Counted from the first letter of the stretch, positions 37,172 through 46,865 are shown. The stretch is DNA of 64,000 nt from Hoylesella loescheii (GCA_021531755.1 JADYUK010000007.1:89731-153730), one strand, 5' to 3'. A program made the numbers and translations. The notes: generated by a model not told the origin, from the sequence alone.

Positions 37172-38677
37172 ATGAACAGACTAAAGATTGCTCTTCTCGC
37201 TCTCATGACGACAGCGAGCTTCAGCACAGCGACAGCAGGCGGTCTGCTGACAAACACCAACCAGAACATCGCATTCTTGCGCAACCCCGCCCGTGACGGT
37301 GCGATAGGCATAGACGGCGTATACTCCAACCCAGCAGGTGTAGCATTCCTGAGAGACGGATTCCACCTTTCACTGAATATCCAGAACGCTCACCAGACAC
37401 GTACCATAGACACAGAGTTCCCACTCTTTATCTTCAACGCCAACAATCCCGGCTCAACAACCCATCACTTCAAGGGCACAGCCGACGTCCCCGTCCTCCC
37501 ATCCATTCAGGCAGCCTACAACAAGAACCGCTGGAGCTTCCAGTTCAATTTCGGCATAACAGGTGGCGGCGGCAAGTGTGAGTTCGCTGACGGTCTCGGC
37601 TCGTTCGAGAAAGTTGTCAGCGGCATGATAGGTCAGAATGTCGCAACAGTAAACGGGCTCTACCAGAAGCTTGCGGCAGCAGGCATACCAGGCATGGGCT
37701 CACACCAGATGGGCAACGGCTACGCCTACGACTCATACATGCGTGGCCGTCAGTACTACTTCGGCTTCACATTCGGCGCTGCATACCGTCTGACAGACAA
37801 CCTCGCCGTATATGGTGGCCTGCGCATGCTCTACGGCAACTCCAACTACTACGGATATGTCAAGAACATCAATGTTGAGCACATAGAGAACGGCGTGTCG
37901 CAGATGGTGAACGCCCCACAGCACTTCACAGAGCTTGCAGCATCGCTCAACCAGTATGCCGGCATGATGGGGGCAATGGGCAACGAGGCAGCAGCCCAGC
38001 AGCTCATAGCCGCAGCCCAGGGCGCAACAATGCTCGGCACAGCGACACAGGATATCGAGCTCAACTGTGACCAGACAGGTTGGGGTGTGGCTCCTATCAT
38101 TGGCGTAGACTACAAGGTGGGCAATCTCAACCTCGGCCTCAAGTATGAGTTCAAGACACGTATGCGCCTGAAGAACAAGGCTGCCAACAGCCTCAGCGCT
38201 GAGAACATAGAGATGCTCAGCAAGTTCGGCGACGGAAAGAAAGTGGCTGAGGACTCACCAGCCCTGATCACTGTCGGAGCGCAGTATTCCATCCTGCCAT
38301 CTGTAAGGGTAATGGCTGGCTACCACCACTACTTCGACACAGACACAAAGCAGTACATGAAGGACTTCCAGACAGACACGAACGAGTATCTCTTCGGTGC
38401 GGAGTGGAACATCAACAAATATATCGAGGTCAGCGCAGGCGGACAGCGCACCATCTACGGCAACAAGGACGCAGGCATGAACGATATCTCGTTCACTGTC
38501 AACTCATGGAGCGCAGGCTTCGGCATCGGTGTGAACGTGGCTGAGAACATCAAGATTAACGCCGCCTACTTCGAGACATTCTATGACGACTACAACAAAA
38601 TCAGCGGCACAGGAATGTCAGACACTTTCACACGTTCAAACCGTGTGATAGGTATCGGAGCGGACTTCACATTCTGA
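37172..38677 (+). CDS. FadL/OmpP1-family outer-membrane channel
   Basis: 501 residues from ATG 37172 (MNRLKIALLALMTTASFSTATA signal peptide); the frame extends to 37049 but that segment is not signal-like. FadL features: the N-terminal hatch region after the signal (NTNQNIAFLRNPARDGAIGIDGVYSNPAGVAFLRDGF, with the NPAG motif), then a long barrel (YNKNRWSFQFNFGITGGGGKCEF, YGGLRMLYGNSNYYGYV, LGLKYEFKTRMRLKN) ending RVIGIGADFTF. The family takes up hydrophobic molecules such as fatty acids or aromatics; the substrate here is unknown. Monocistronic, ended by a GC-rich hairpin at 38794-38825. Confidence 0.88.
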   Translation: MNRLKIALLALMTTASFSTATAGGLLTNTNQNIAFLRNPARDGAIGIDGVYSNPAGVAFLRDGFHLSLNIQNAHQTRTIDTEFPLFIFNANNPGSTTHHFKGTADVPVLPSIQAAYNKNRWSFQFNFGITGGGGKCEFADGLGSFEKVVSGMIGQNVATVNGLYQKLAAAGIPGMGSHQMGNGYAYDSYMRGRQYYFGFTFGAAYRLTDNLAVYGGLRMLYGNSNYYGYVKNINVEHIENGVSQMVNAPQHFTELAASLNQYAGMMGAMGNEAAAQQLIAAAQGATMLGTATQDIELNCDQTGWGVAPIIGVDYKVGNLNLGLKYEFKTRMRLKNKAANSLSAENIEMLSKFGDGKKVAEDSPALITVGAQYSILPSVRVMAGYHHYFDTDTKQYMKDFQTDTNEYLFGAEWNINKYIEVSAGGQRTIYGNKDAGMNDISFTVNSWSAGFGIGVNVAENIKINAAYFETFYDDYNKISGTGMSDTFTRSNRVIGIGADFTF

Positions 38678-38793
38678 TACCGCGGGAATCAAGCCCCACA
38701 TAGCCCACAACAGAGCTGACGCCAGCGCAGAAGTCGCCGGCAAAGGGACAGGACATTATTCATCCAACCATATTCAACCACACAATTTCTATT

Positions 38794-38825
38794 AAGCGGC
38801 ACTGCCATGCGAGGCGGTGCCGCTT
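38794..38825 (+). terminator. Terminator of the FadL-type gene
   Basis: AAGCGGCAC (38794-38802) and GTGCCGCTT (38817-38825) form a perfect 9-bp stem, followed by CGTTTATGT. Confidence 0.75.
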
Positions 38826-38896
38826 CGTTTATGTATTATATTCTGATATTCTTGGCAGGTAAAGCTTTAAGGTGAGGAACGTTAGGTAACACATTA

Positions 38897-38928
38897 ACGG
38901 GCGGCAAGTTTCACAACTTGTCGCCCGT
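38897..38928. terminator. Strong hairpin between convergent genes
   Basis: ACGGGCGGCAAGTT and AACTTGTCGCCCGT pair over 14 bp with a single G-T wobble around TCAC. A second, smaller hairpin ACCAACC/GGTTGGT lies at 38993-39010, nearer the mdh stop. Together they probably end transcription from both sides. Confidence 0.7.
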
Positions 38929-39066
38929 AGAAAGAGAGAGTAATATTAATTGACCTTATACTAGGCCAATCGTTTTATAGAGAGAATTATTGACCAACCA
39001 TAGGGTTGGTACGAGAGAGAAAATTGCCTTTTCCTGTCTCAACCATCCCCTCATCTCATTAATATA

Positions 39067-40065
39067 TTAGAGGTTAGGGTTGATTGTCTTCCACTCAGAT
39101 GTTGGAGGAACGATATTGAGCGTCACGAGCTCATCGCGCATCTTGCAGAGGTGAGCGTAGCTTGCGTCGAGAGCAGCCATCTCCTCAGGTGTTCCCTCTG
39201 GCATCTTGTATGTGCATCCATTCTCATCGAGAGTGGTGTCCATAGCCATCATGATATGGTCATACTTGTCGTTTGACACGTATGTGCCAGCAGGCCACTG
39301 GAACTTCTCACCGCCCATGACAGAGCGTACCATCTCTACAGAGCAGTAGGCAGGGCTCTGCCAAGAGCTGCGTCCGCGGAGCTGGATAATCTTCGCACCG
39401 CCCTGAACGACATCGTGACGCAGTGTCTCCCACTCCTCCTGTGTGAACTCAGGAGTGCCGATGAGGTCGCTGAGAGCCTTGCCAGCCACCTTCACCTTGC
39501 TTCCGAAGACAGCCATAGCCTCACCGTGACCACCATATGTGCGGCAACCTGTAATCTCATCGCTCTTGACGCCGAACTTCTTTGTCAGCTCGCTGCGGAG
39601 ACGTGTAGAGTCGAGAGCTGCAAGAGTTGTCACCTGTGATGGTTTCAGACCAGAGTAGAGGAGTGTAACAAGACCGGTAAGGTCGGCAGGGTTGAATATG
39701 ACAACAACGTGCTTAACGTCCGGGCAGTACTGCTTGATGTTCTTGCCGAGCTCCTCAGCAATCTTACAGTTGCCTGCGAGAAGGTCCTCACGGGTCATGC
39801 CAGCCTTACGTGGAGCGCCACCTGATGATATGATATACTTTGCATCCTTGAATGCCTCTGCAACATCGGTAGTAGCTGTAAGGTTCACGCCATCATAGCC
39901 ACAGTGGAACATCTCCTCCATAACGCCCTCCATGCCTGGAGCGTAAACATCATAGAGACATACATTTGGTGTGAGCTTCATAGTGAGAGCTGTCTGCACC
40001 ATTGTAGAGCCGATAGCACCACCGGCACCTACGATAACGAGTTTATCTTCTGTAAGAAAAGCCAT
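39067..40065 (-). CDS. mdh: Malate dehydrogenase
   Basis: 332 residues of the lactate/malate dehydrogenase superfamily. NAD-binding start LVIVGAGGAIGSTM; GAPRKAGMTREDLLAGN loop with substrate-binding Arg residues; VVIFNPADL; LDSTRLRSEL; catalytic His in TYGGHGEAMAVF. It interconverts malate and oxaloacetate and serves the reductive succinate pathway used by Bacteroidales (family knowledge). A consensus promoter lies just upstream and the gene is monocistronic. Confidence 0.93.
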   Translation of the reverse strand: MAFLTEDKLVIVGAGGAIGSTMVQTALTMKLTPNVCLYDVYAPGMEGVMEEMFHCGYDGVNLTATTDVAEAFKDAKYIISSGGAPRKAGMTREDLLAGNCKIAEELGKNIKQYCPDVKHVVVIFNPADLTGLVTLLYSGLKPSQVTTLAALDSTRLRSELTKKFGVKSDEITGCRTYGGHGEAMAVFGSKVKVAGKALSDLIGTPEFTQEEWETLRHDVVQGGAKIIQLRGRSSWQSPAYCSVEMVRSVMGGEKFQWPAGTYVSNDKYDHIMMAMDTTLDENGCTYKMPEGTPEEMAALDASYAHLCKMRDELVTLNIVPPTSEWKTINPNL

Positions 40066-40098
40066 TGTGTATATTATTTTAATTGTTTAACGATGACG

Positions 40099-40129
40099 CA
40101 AAATTACAAAAAAAATATCATCCCCCAAA
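40099..40129 (-). promoter_or_regulatory. Consensus promoter of mdh
   Basis: On the minus strand TTTG (complement of 40126-40129), exactly 19 bases, then TAATTTTG (complement of 40099-40106), 33 bases before the ATG. Confidence 0.87.
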
Positions 40130-40169
40130 GGTTTTTAAGAATAATGTGCATTATTCTAACATTTTTTGC

Positions 40170-40177
40170 TAATTTTG
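40170..40177 (+). promoter_or_regulatory. Candidate -7 element for the M24 peptidase gene
   Basis: TAATTTTG on the plus strand, divergent from the mdh promoter, about 160 bases before the ATG at 40339; no good -33 element. Confidence 0.4.
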
Positions 40178-40338
40178 TCGTGGATATTTTGTTAGCTTTT
40201 AGATACGCCAGAGGACAGACGAAACGGACGGAACACCACGAACACACTGTCTCACAGAATGTTAAACCATCCGATGTCATAATTATACATATCTGCCCGA
40301 ACGTATCACACAGGCTGTTAACCATCAACATCTGAATC

Positions 40339-42189
40339 ATGATAGGAAAAAGACTCAAGTCGCTGCGCGACATCATGCGCAGAGAACATCTCGGCGCTTT
40401 CATATTCCCAAGCACTGACCCTCATAACGGTGAGTATGTCCCTGAACACTGGAAGGGACGCGAGTGGATAAGTGGATTCAACGGCTCGGCAGGCACCGCT
40501 GTGGTGACAATGACGGGGGCGGCATTGTGGACAGACTCCAGATACTTCATCGCAGCAGCAGAGCAGCTGGCAGGAACAGAGTTCGTGCTTATGAAGATGA
40601 AGATGGAGGGCACGCCGACTATAGCAGAATGGATAGGAAGACAGCTGGCCGACACCGGCACGAAAGAGGTGGGCATAGATGGCATGGTATGCTCAGAGGC
40701 TGAGACACAAGGACTTATAGCTGACCTAAGAGCCTCTGGCGGACTAACATTGAGGACAAATCTCGACCCTCTGGACGAGATATGGACCGACAGGCCGGCT
40801 ATTCCGCTTGAGCCTGTCGTCATACAGCCATTGGAGTATTGTGGCACGACAGCGCATGAGAAACTGGCTATGATACGGCGTGAGCTCAGACGCGTGCATG
40901 CCGACGGCATGCTTGTCTCTGCCCTCGACGATATCGCATGGACCCTGAACATACGCGGCAATGATGTCCACTGCAATCCCGTTGCTGTCAGCTATCTGCT
41001 CATATCGACAGAAACAGCGACCCTATACACCGACTCACGCAAGATAACAGCCAGCGTGCGGGAGTATCTGAAAGGCGAGGGTGTCAGTGTCGATGAATAC
41101 AAGAGTATCACCCGAGGGCTGGCTGCTTATCCCGATTATAATATCTTGCTCGATGCGGACGAGACATCACACACGCTATATAAAAAGGTGAAATGCCGCA
41201 TAGTATGCTCCCAATCGCCCATCCCGAGGATGAAGGCCATAAAGACTGTGGCGGAGCAGGAGGGCTACCGGCGCGCTATGTTGAGGGATGGTGTGGCGCT
41301 GGTACGCTTCACACGCTGGCTGAAAGAGGGTGCGGCACGCCACTTTGCAAAGAATGGAGCGGACACACCTATAGTGATAGACGGAACGACAGTGACTGAG
41401 ATGGAGGCCGACCGCCGCCTGACTGCTCTGCGTGGAGAGCAGGAGCTATTCCGCGGAATATCGTTCGACACCATTGTCGGATACGGCCCACACGGAGCGA
41501 TAGTCCACTACGAGGCGACAGAGGAGACCGACGCGCCGCTCATGGCACGAGGCCTGGTGCTTATAGACAGCGGAGGACAATATGCCGACGGCACAACAGA
41601 CATCACACGCACAATACCACTCGGAGCATTAACAGAGGAGGAACGGCTCGTCTACACACTCGTCCTGAAAGGCCACATAGGGATAGAGAGGATAAAATTC
41701 CCCGAAGGCGCCTCGGGCACACAGCTTGACATCATGGCGCGCCACGACATGTGGAGATACGGCTACAACTATCTCCACGGCACAGGACACGGTGTGGGAT
41801 CATACCTGAATGTGCACGAGGGGCCACACCAGATACGCATGGAATACAAGCCGGCACCAATAGTCGAGGGAATGACCGTGACTGACGAGCCCGGCGTATA
41901 TCTTGAGGGACGCTTCGGTGTACGCATAGAGAACACACTACTTGCACGACACTACAAGACTGTCCTGGAGAGCGTGGGACGCGAATTGTCGCCGACACCA
42001 CGGTTCCTTGAGTTTGAGCCGCTGACACTCTGCCCTATCGACACGGAGCCTATCATCGTAGACATGCTTACCGATGAGGAGCGCGAATGGCTTAACTGGT
42101 ACCACCAGTATGTCTACGAGAAAATATCGCCGGCACTGTCCGACGAGGCTGACCGTGATTGGCTCAGAGAGGCATGCAGACCTATCTGA
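40339..42189 (+). CDS. Xaa-Pro aminopeptidase, M24B family (long form)
   Basis: 616 residues, cytoplasmic. Three parts: two N-terminal creatinase-like domains (PSTDPHNGEYVPEHWKGREW, FNGSAGTAVVT, LWTDSRYF; then ALDDIAWTLNIRGNDVHCNPV) and a C-terminal pita-bread domain. Metal ligands are visible: two Asp in LIDSGGQYADGTTDITRT, His in HGTGHGVGSYLNVHEGP, Glu in TDEPGVYLEG and Glu in GVRIENTLL. The long three-domain form resembles eukaryotic aminopeptidase P1. It removes the N-terminal residue before proline. The gene is divergent from mdh; a hairpin follows it at 42217-42255. Confidence 0.94.
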   Translation: MIGKRLKSLRDIMRREHLGAFIFPSTDPHNGEYVPEHWKGREWISGFNGSAGTAVVTMTGAALWTDSRYFIAAAEQLAGTEFVLMKMKMEGTPTIAEWIGRQLADTGTKEVGIDGMVCSEAETQGLIADLRASGGLTLRTNLDPLDEIWTDRPAIPLEPVVIQPLEYCGTTAHEKLAMIRRELRRVHADGMLVSALDDIAWTLNIRGNDVHCNPVAVSYLLISTETATLYTDSRKITASVREYLKGEGVSVDEYKSITRGLAAYPDYNILLDADETSHTLYKKVKCRIVCSQSPIPRMKAIKTVAEQEGYRRAMLRDGVALVRFTRWLKEGAARHFAKNGADTPIVIDGTTVTEMEADRRLTALRGEQELFRGISFDTIVGYGPHGAIVHYEATEETDAPLMARGLVLIDSGGQYADGTTDITRTIPLGALTEEERLVYTLVLKGHIGIERIKFPEGASGTQLDIMARHDMWRYGYNYLHGTGHGVGSYLNVHEGPHQIRMEYKPAPIVEGMTVTDEPGVYLEGRFGVRIENTLLARHYKTVLESVGRELSPTPRFLEFEPLTLCPIDTEPIIVDMLTDEEREWLNWYHQYVYEKISPALSDEADRDWLREACRPI

Positions 42190-42216
42190 GCCATCCGCAC
42201 AAGCATAGCCTGCCAG

Positions 42217-42255
42217 TATTCCCATCTGCTGTCTGGCAGATGGCAGATGGGAATA
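42217..42255 (+). terminator. Hairpin after the M24 peptidase gene
   Basis: TATTCCCATCTGC (42217-42229) and GCAGATGGGAATA (42243-42255) are perfectly complementary over 13 bp. No T-tract follows; an internal CATCTGC/GCAGATG pairing competes. Confidence 0.65.
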
Positions 42256-42342
42256 GGCCATCGCGCCTCCCGAAGAACTGGCACACACACCATGAGACAC
42301 AAGAAAAATCTGCATAAGACCATTCATTAACCATCGCCAAAC

Positions 42343-42374
42343 CTTGTATATGTGACATTAATGTTGTATATTTG
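42343..42374 (+). promoter_or_regulatory. Promoter of the small lipoprotein gene
   Basis: CTTG (42343-42346), 20 bases, TATATTTG (42367-42374); 56 bases before the ATG at 42431. Confidence 0.7.
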
Positions 42375-42430
42375 CAGCCGCATTATTTCCACTGTGCCCG
42401 TCAGCGGAATACAAAAAAGATATACAGACT

Positions 42431-42910
42431 ATGAAATACATCACCATAATCATGCTCCTAATACTCGGCTTGTCTTCATGTGAGACCCAGGAGCAAAAGG
42501 ACAAGAAGGCTCTGCTTCTGCTCATGACACAAATCCGCGACGACTATGACGAGGGACGCGACTCATCGTGTCTCGCAAACATCGACACCCTGCGCTCGCG
42601 CTACCCGAAAGCCGTGAAAGAACGCAAGGAATGTCTCACACTGTTCCAGAAAGCATCGCTAAGGAAAGCGCAGAAAGAGCTTGAGGCTGTCGACAAGGCC
42701 CTGCTCGACGAATCAGCGCGGTATGAGAAGATGAAGCAAGACGTGGAAGCGAAGAAAGCAGCTGGCATAGCAACGGCTGAGGAACTGACAGCCCTGACAC
42801 GGAAGCGCATGCACAGGGACTCGCTACAGACAAAGTTCGATGTCCTCTGTGCCGAGATAAAATATATCCATAAACGGCAGAAGCAGAACGAGGAGGAAGC
42901 TGACAAGTGA
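42431..42910 (+). CDS. Small coiled-coil lipoprotein
   Basis: 159 residues. Signal peptide with lipobox LSSC (MKYITIIMLLILGLSSC), so lipid-anchored; the residues after Cys are ETQEQ. The rest is helical and highly charged, with a coiled-coil-like stretch (LRKAQKELEAVDKALLDESARYEKMKQDVEAKKA). I recognise no family. It has its own promoter; the next gene starts 222 bases later, so cotranscription is uncertain. Confidence 0.78.
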   Translation: MKYITIIMLLILGLSSCETQEQKDKKALLLLMTQIRDDYDEGRDSSCLANIDTLRSRYPKAVKERKECLTLFQKASLRKAQKELEAVDKALLDESARYEKMKQDVEAKKAAGIATAEELTALTRKRMHRDSLQTKFDVLCAEIKYIHKRQKQNEEEADK

Positions 42911-43132
42911 ACAATATGGAATAAGGACACGAACGCTCCGCATCGCATGAGAAAACCTGTGGCGGAATCAAGGCATGCAAAGACATGCCATACCACAGGA
43001 AAAACATGAGGCTTGTGGAGAGACAGGAGGCAAATGACATGCCTGCAAGACTGCCTCTTGTGGCATAAAGAGAGAACGGCAGCCCCAACAGCGAATAATC
43101 ACAATTGCAACAAAACACATAACAACAGCAAG

Positions 43133-44236
43133 ATGAACCCTATAAAACGCATTGTACTGACAGGAGGCCCTTGTGCGGGAAAGACAACAGCCCTTGTACG
43201 TGTGACAGAGTATTTCTCAAACCTCGGTTACAAGGTATTCACTGTCCCCGAGGTGCCGACAATGATAACACAGTCAGGATGGAGCTACCTCACCGACAAC
43301 AAGGACTTCTACTATGAGGGAGAACTGGTTATCCTGCAGACACAGCTGGCTCTTGAGGACAGTATCATGCGTCTGGCAGAGACTGTGAAGAAAGACCAGC
43401 CATGCGTCGTCATCTGCGACCGCGGAACAATGGACATCTCTGCATACATATCGCCAGAGATGTGGCAGGAGCTGACAAGCCGGGTGGGATACACAAGCGA
43501 GGAGCTCTGCAAGCGGTATGACGCTGTGCTGCATCTGGTCACAGCAGCCGACGGCGCGGAACAGTTCTACACGACAGCCAACAACGCGCAAAGATACGAA
43601 CAGGCCAACGAGGAGGGACTGAAGATAGCACGCTGCCTCGACAGGAAAGTGCTTGAGGCATGGGCAAACCACCCGCATTTCCGCGTCATAGACAACGCCT
43701 TCGACTTTGACTGCAAGCTGAACCGCGTGCTCAAAGAGATATCCCAGACTCTCGAGTTACCTCTGCCTGTCACAGAGGAATTCAAGTTCATCGTCGAGAC
43801 AACAGGCGAGATACCCGACGCGACAGAGAGCGAGATAACACAGACATACCTCGTGGCAGACCCAGACTGTGAGGTACGCCTGCGCAGACGCCGCATATAC
43901 GGGCAGACGCTGAACATACTGACAACAACGCGCACACTGTCTGACAGGAAACGTATCATAACCGAGCGACAGGTGACAAACCAGGTCTACGAATCACTGA
44001 TGCAACAGGCCGACCCTTACAGGCAGACAATAAACAAGGAGAGGCGCAGCTTCATATGGCAGGGACACTTCTACGAGCTTGACACATACACCTCGCCCCA
44101 TGAAGGACTGATGGTTCTTGAGGCCAAGGGTGTGTCATCACGTGATGACATAGTCATGCCACCATTCATAAAGGTCATAGAGGACATAACAGGGAACAGG
44201 GCTTATTATAACTACAACCTCGCCCTGAGAAGATGA
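43133..44236 (+). CDS. AAA_28-type NTPase fused to a CYTH domain (Ttd14-like)
   Basis: 367 residues from ATG 43133 (MNPIKRIVLTGGPCAGKTT); an upstream ATG at 43013 adds 40 unrelated residues. Residues 1-180: P-loop NTPase with Walker A GGPCAGKTT, EVPTMITQSGW, and CDRGTMDISAY as the Walker B-like region. Residues 190-367: CYTH/triphosphate-tunnel-like domain (ITQTYLVADPDCEVRLRRRR, ITERQ, TINKERRSFIWQGHFYELD, LMVLEAKG) rich in the Arg/Lys/Glu alternation that binds phosphates. The same pair of domains occurs in animal Ttd14, reported to bind GTP and phosphoinositides. The bacterial substrate is unknown; a nucleotide or polyphosphate is a reasonable guess. Confidence 0.82.
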   Translation: MNPIKRIVLTGGPCAGKTTALVRVTEYFSNLGYKVFTVPEVPTMITQSGWSYLTDNKDFYYEGELVILQTQLALEDSIMRLAETVKKDQPCVVICDRGTMDISAYISPEMWQELTSRVGYTSEELCKRYDAVLHLVTAADGAEQFYTTANNAQRYEQANEEGLKIARCLDRKVLEAWANHPHFRVIDNAFDFDCKLNRVLKEISQTLELPLPVTEEFKFIVETTGEIPDATESEITQTYLVADPDCEVRLRRRRIYGQTLNILTTTRTLSDRKRIITERQVTNQVYESLMQQADPYRQTINKERRSFIWQGHFYELDTYTSPHEGLMVLEAKGVSSRDDIVMPPFIKVIEDITGNRAYYNYNLALRR

Positions 44237-44248
44237 CACCACACGGAA

Positions 44249-44293
44249 GATGCTGGCACACGGCAGGCACAGTACGCCCCGTCTGCCAGCATC
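44249..44293 (+). terminator. Terminator hairpin after the NTPase-CYTH gene
   Basis: GATGCTGGCA (44249-44258) and TGCCAGCATC (44284-44293) pair perfectly, continued inward by ACGG/CCGT. It begins 13 bases after the stop codon. Confidence 0.7.
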
Positions 44294-44628
44294 GCCACAT
44301 ATAATCATCACCGCCTGTCAGCGTCAGCTGGCAGGGGAACACTATTCACGATAACAAAAAACAGAACAACTATAGCTGCAACAGCAATACGACTTGGGAA
44401 ATATCACCTTCTGAACGAATCATGCGCAATACATAGATGGACCGGTGTCCACAACGTATCAAAAGAAGGAGCTGTCAACACAACCCCACAATTAGTTCGT
44501 CTATACTACCGCATGCGGATGTGGATAATAATAATGTGGAGAGTATGGAGTAGAAGCTGAGTTGTCTTGGCAGAAAACAGGAAGCACCACATGCAGGACA
44601 AGACAGAGACCATAATGGGGAAAACACA

Positions 44629-44693
44629 GTGTCCGGCAATAGAGATGAACGCGAACATGAACAGGGGTCGCATCGTCCTCTATTGCCGGACAC
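44629..44693. repeat. 16-bp perfect inverted repeat with imperfect inner symmetry
   Basis: GTGTCCGGCAATAGAG (44629-44644) and CTCTATTGCCGGACAC (44678-44693) are perfectly complementary; flanking AAAAC/GTTTT and inner ATGAACGCGA/GACGATGCGA also pair partly, so about 90 bases are an imperfect palindrome. It lies between convergent genes with no T-tract directly after. It may be a MITE-like or structured-RNA element. The rest of 44294-44628 holds only a weak CCTGTCA/TGGCAGG hairpin and no gene. Confidence 0.75.
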
Positions 44694-44739
44694 AGGTTTT
44701 CAACAACAGTCGAAGCCTTTGTCTCATGCCTTTCGCATT

Positions 44740-46794
44740 TCAATTCTTATGCAGCTCCGGGTATGCTATGCGAGTGTGATAAATAGACTTCAGGCGCTCT
44801 ATGAGCACATCCTTAGCTATCTGTATATCGCGGAAAGTGATAGGACAATCGTGGAAGAAACCATCCTGCACCTGCTGGTCGATGAGTTTGTTCACAAGAG
44901 CCGATATTGTCTCCTCTGTATATTCTGTCAGCGAGCGGCTTGCAGCCTCTACAGTATCGGCCATCATGAGCACAGCCTGCTCAGGCGTTGATGGGTTCGG
45001 GCCAGGATATGTGAACAGCTCCTCATCAACATCCTCGTCAGGATGGGCGTTCTTATACTGCACATAGAAATAGCGGGTCATACCGTTGCCGTGGTGTGTG
45101 CGTATGAAATCGAGGATAACAGAAGGGAGATTCTCCTTCTCTGCCATACGGAGCCCCTCCGTTACATGGCTTATAACGACCTGCGCGCTCTCAGTCTCAG
45201 AGATGCGCTTGTGCGGGTTTATGCCAGCCTGATTCTCTGTGAAGAAGACTGGATGGCGCATCTTTCCTATATCATGATATAAAGCTCCGACACGCACAAG
45301 CAGCGACTTGGCGCCAATCTTTGAAGCTATCTCGGCAGCAAGGTTGCCAACGGTGATGCTGTGCTGGAATGTTCCAGGCGCCACCTCTGACAATCGTCTC
45401 AGCAACGCCTTATTGGTATCGGAGAGCTCGAAGAGAGTCACAGACGACACAAAGCCGAACGCCTTCTCGACAAGATACATGAGAGGGTATGTCAGGAGGA
45501 GGAGCACAGCGTTCACGACAAAGTGGTAAAGCGTGCGTGTGTCAAAGTCCTGAAGGCTGGAGGCATGTATCAGCTGCATGGCGACGAAGGCCAAAGCCTG
45601 TGCGGCCGACACGGTGATGGCAGCAGTGAAGACCTGTGAACGGCGTGACAGCTCACGCAAGGTGAAGATAGCCACAAGACCTCCGACAAGCTCTATCACG
45701 ACAAAGTCAAACTGTCCCTGGACAGATATGGCACCAAGCAGGACAATCACTACATGTGTCATGAACGCCGTGCGTGAGTCCATGAATATCCTGACAAATA
45801 TAGGAGCCATGCACAGTGGGAGGAAATATACCGTGAAGAAATGGTGCTGCATGACAAGCGACACCCATGTCGGCAGAAGTATTATGAGCAGATAGAGCAT
45901 CGCATACGACCGCAGATTGTCAAAATAGTCACGGCGGTAGAGTATGAGATACATCGTGAAGAGCGACACGATGATGAAGACATACAATGCCTGCCCGCCG
46001 TACGTCGTCATTATCTCCACCTTAGAAGTCCCCTTCTGTTTCAGGACCTTGAGATATGAAGATATGGCTGTGTATGCTCTCTCCGTGACAACCTCTCCCC
46101 GGTCAATGATTTTCTCTCCAGCCTGTATCATTCCCGATGCTACAGGTATGCTGCTCAGGAGATCATCCTGCTCCATGTTAGAGCGCATCTCATCATAAAG
46201 GATGTTAGGCTCGAGCATCTCGTTGAGGTTGCACTGCTGCAGTTGTGTCCTGTGGGCTTGCATGATAGGGTCGTTAAAGAGCCACTCGTAAGCCGTGAGC
46301 GGTGTCAGGAGGTTTTTGACAAGAACGCTCGTAGCTGTGTTCCCACTGACGATACGTATCGACAGCGTAGAGTCTCTCAATGCCTTCTGTGCCATATACG
46401 GCCCTATAATGCCCATATCGTAAGCCTGCCTTATTCTGCGGGCCACATATGATGAGTATGCCTTAGGGATGCCTGGTATGCCTTCGCCATAACGCTCCTT
46501 GAATTTCTTCAGAGCTTTCTCACGTGGGGTGACAGTAATATTGTAGTAGGGCTCGAATGATGACAGAATAGAGTCACGCTCTCTCTGCAACACCTCCTCA
46601 CTTTTATACAGGGGAGTCTCACTCTTGGCAATGAGCTGGTCGTACGGCCAAGGATGGTTCAGCTCATACTCAAACTGCGGTACGCCTCCATGCGGCAACA
46701 ATAACACTATCACCACCGTAGCGACCAGTACAAGCCATGAGCGCGAGGCGAGAATCCTAAGCATTTCACCTGTGTCAATATATGATTTTGCCAT
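44740..46794 (-). CDS. PgpH-type 7TM-HD phosphodiesterase
   Basis: 684 residues. An N-terminal helix (WLVLVATVVIVLLLPHGG), a roughly 230-residue extracytoplasmic 7TMR-HDED domain (PLYKSEEVLQRERDSIL, IIDRGEVV), seven helices (from LYVFIIVSLFTMYLILY to YPLMYLVEKAFGF), and a cytoplasmic HD domain: FQHSITVGNLAAEIA, LYHDIGKM (His about 507), RTHHG, MADTVEAASRSL. Listeria PgpH with this architecture hydrolyses c-di-AMP; the same activity is likely here, but no diadenylate cyclase is in the window to support it. The frame is convergent with the NTPase-CYTH gene and divergent from gltX. Confidence 0.92.
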   Translation of the reverse strand: MAKSYIDTGEMLRILASRSWLVLVATVVIVLLLPHGGVPQFEYELNHPWPYDQLIAKSETPLYKSEEVLQRERDSILSSFEPYYNITVTPREKALKKFKERYGEGIPGIPKAYSSYVARRIRQAYDMGIIGPYMAQKALRDSTLSIRIVSGNTATSVLVKNLLTPLTAYEWLFNDPIMQAHRTQLQQCNLNEMLEPNILYDEMRSNMEQDDLLSSIPVASGMIQAGEKIIDRGEVVTERAYTAISSYLKVLKQKGTSKVEIMTTYGGQALYVFIIVSLFTMYLILYRRDYFDNLRSYAMLYLLIILLPTWVSLVMQHHFFTVYFLPLCMAPIFVRIFMDSRTAFMTHVVIVLLGAISVQGQFDFVVIELVGGLVAIFTLRELSRRSQVFTAAITVSAAQALAFVAMQLIHASSLQDFDTRTLYHFVVNAVLLLLTYPLMYLVEKAFGFVSSVTLFELSDTNKALLRRLSEVAPGTFQHSITVGNLAAEIASKIGAKSLLVRVGALYHDIGKMRHPVFFTENQAGINPHKRISETESAQVVISHVTEGLRMAEKENLPSVILDFIRTHHGNGMTRYFYVQYKNAHPDEDVDEELFTYPGPNPSTPEQAVLMMADTVEAASRSLTEYTEETISALVNKLIDQQVQDGFFHDCPITFRDIQIAKDVLIERLKSIYHTRIAYPELHKN

Positions 46795-46865
46795 GTTTTA
46801 TATCAATGTTACGTATTACGATGCGAAAATAATAAAAAAAATTCGGTTTTGTATAAAATAAATAT

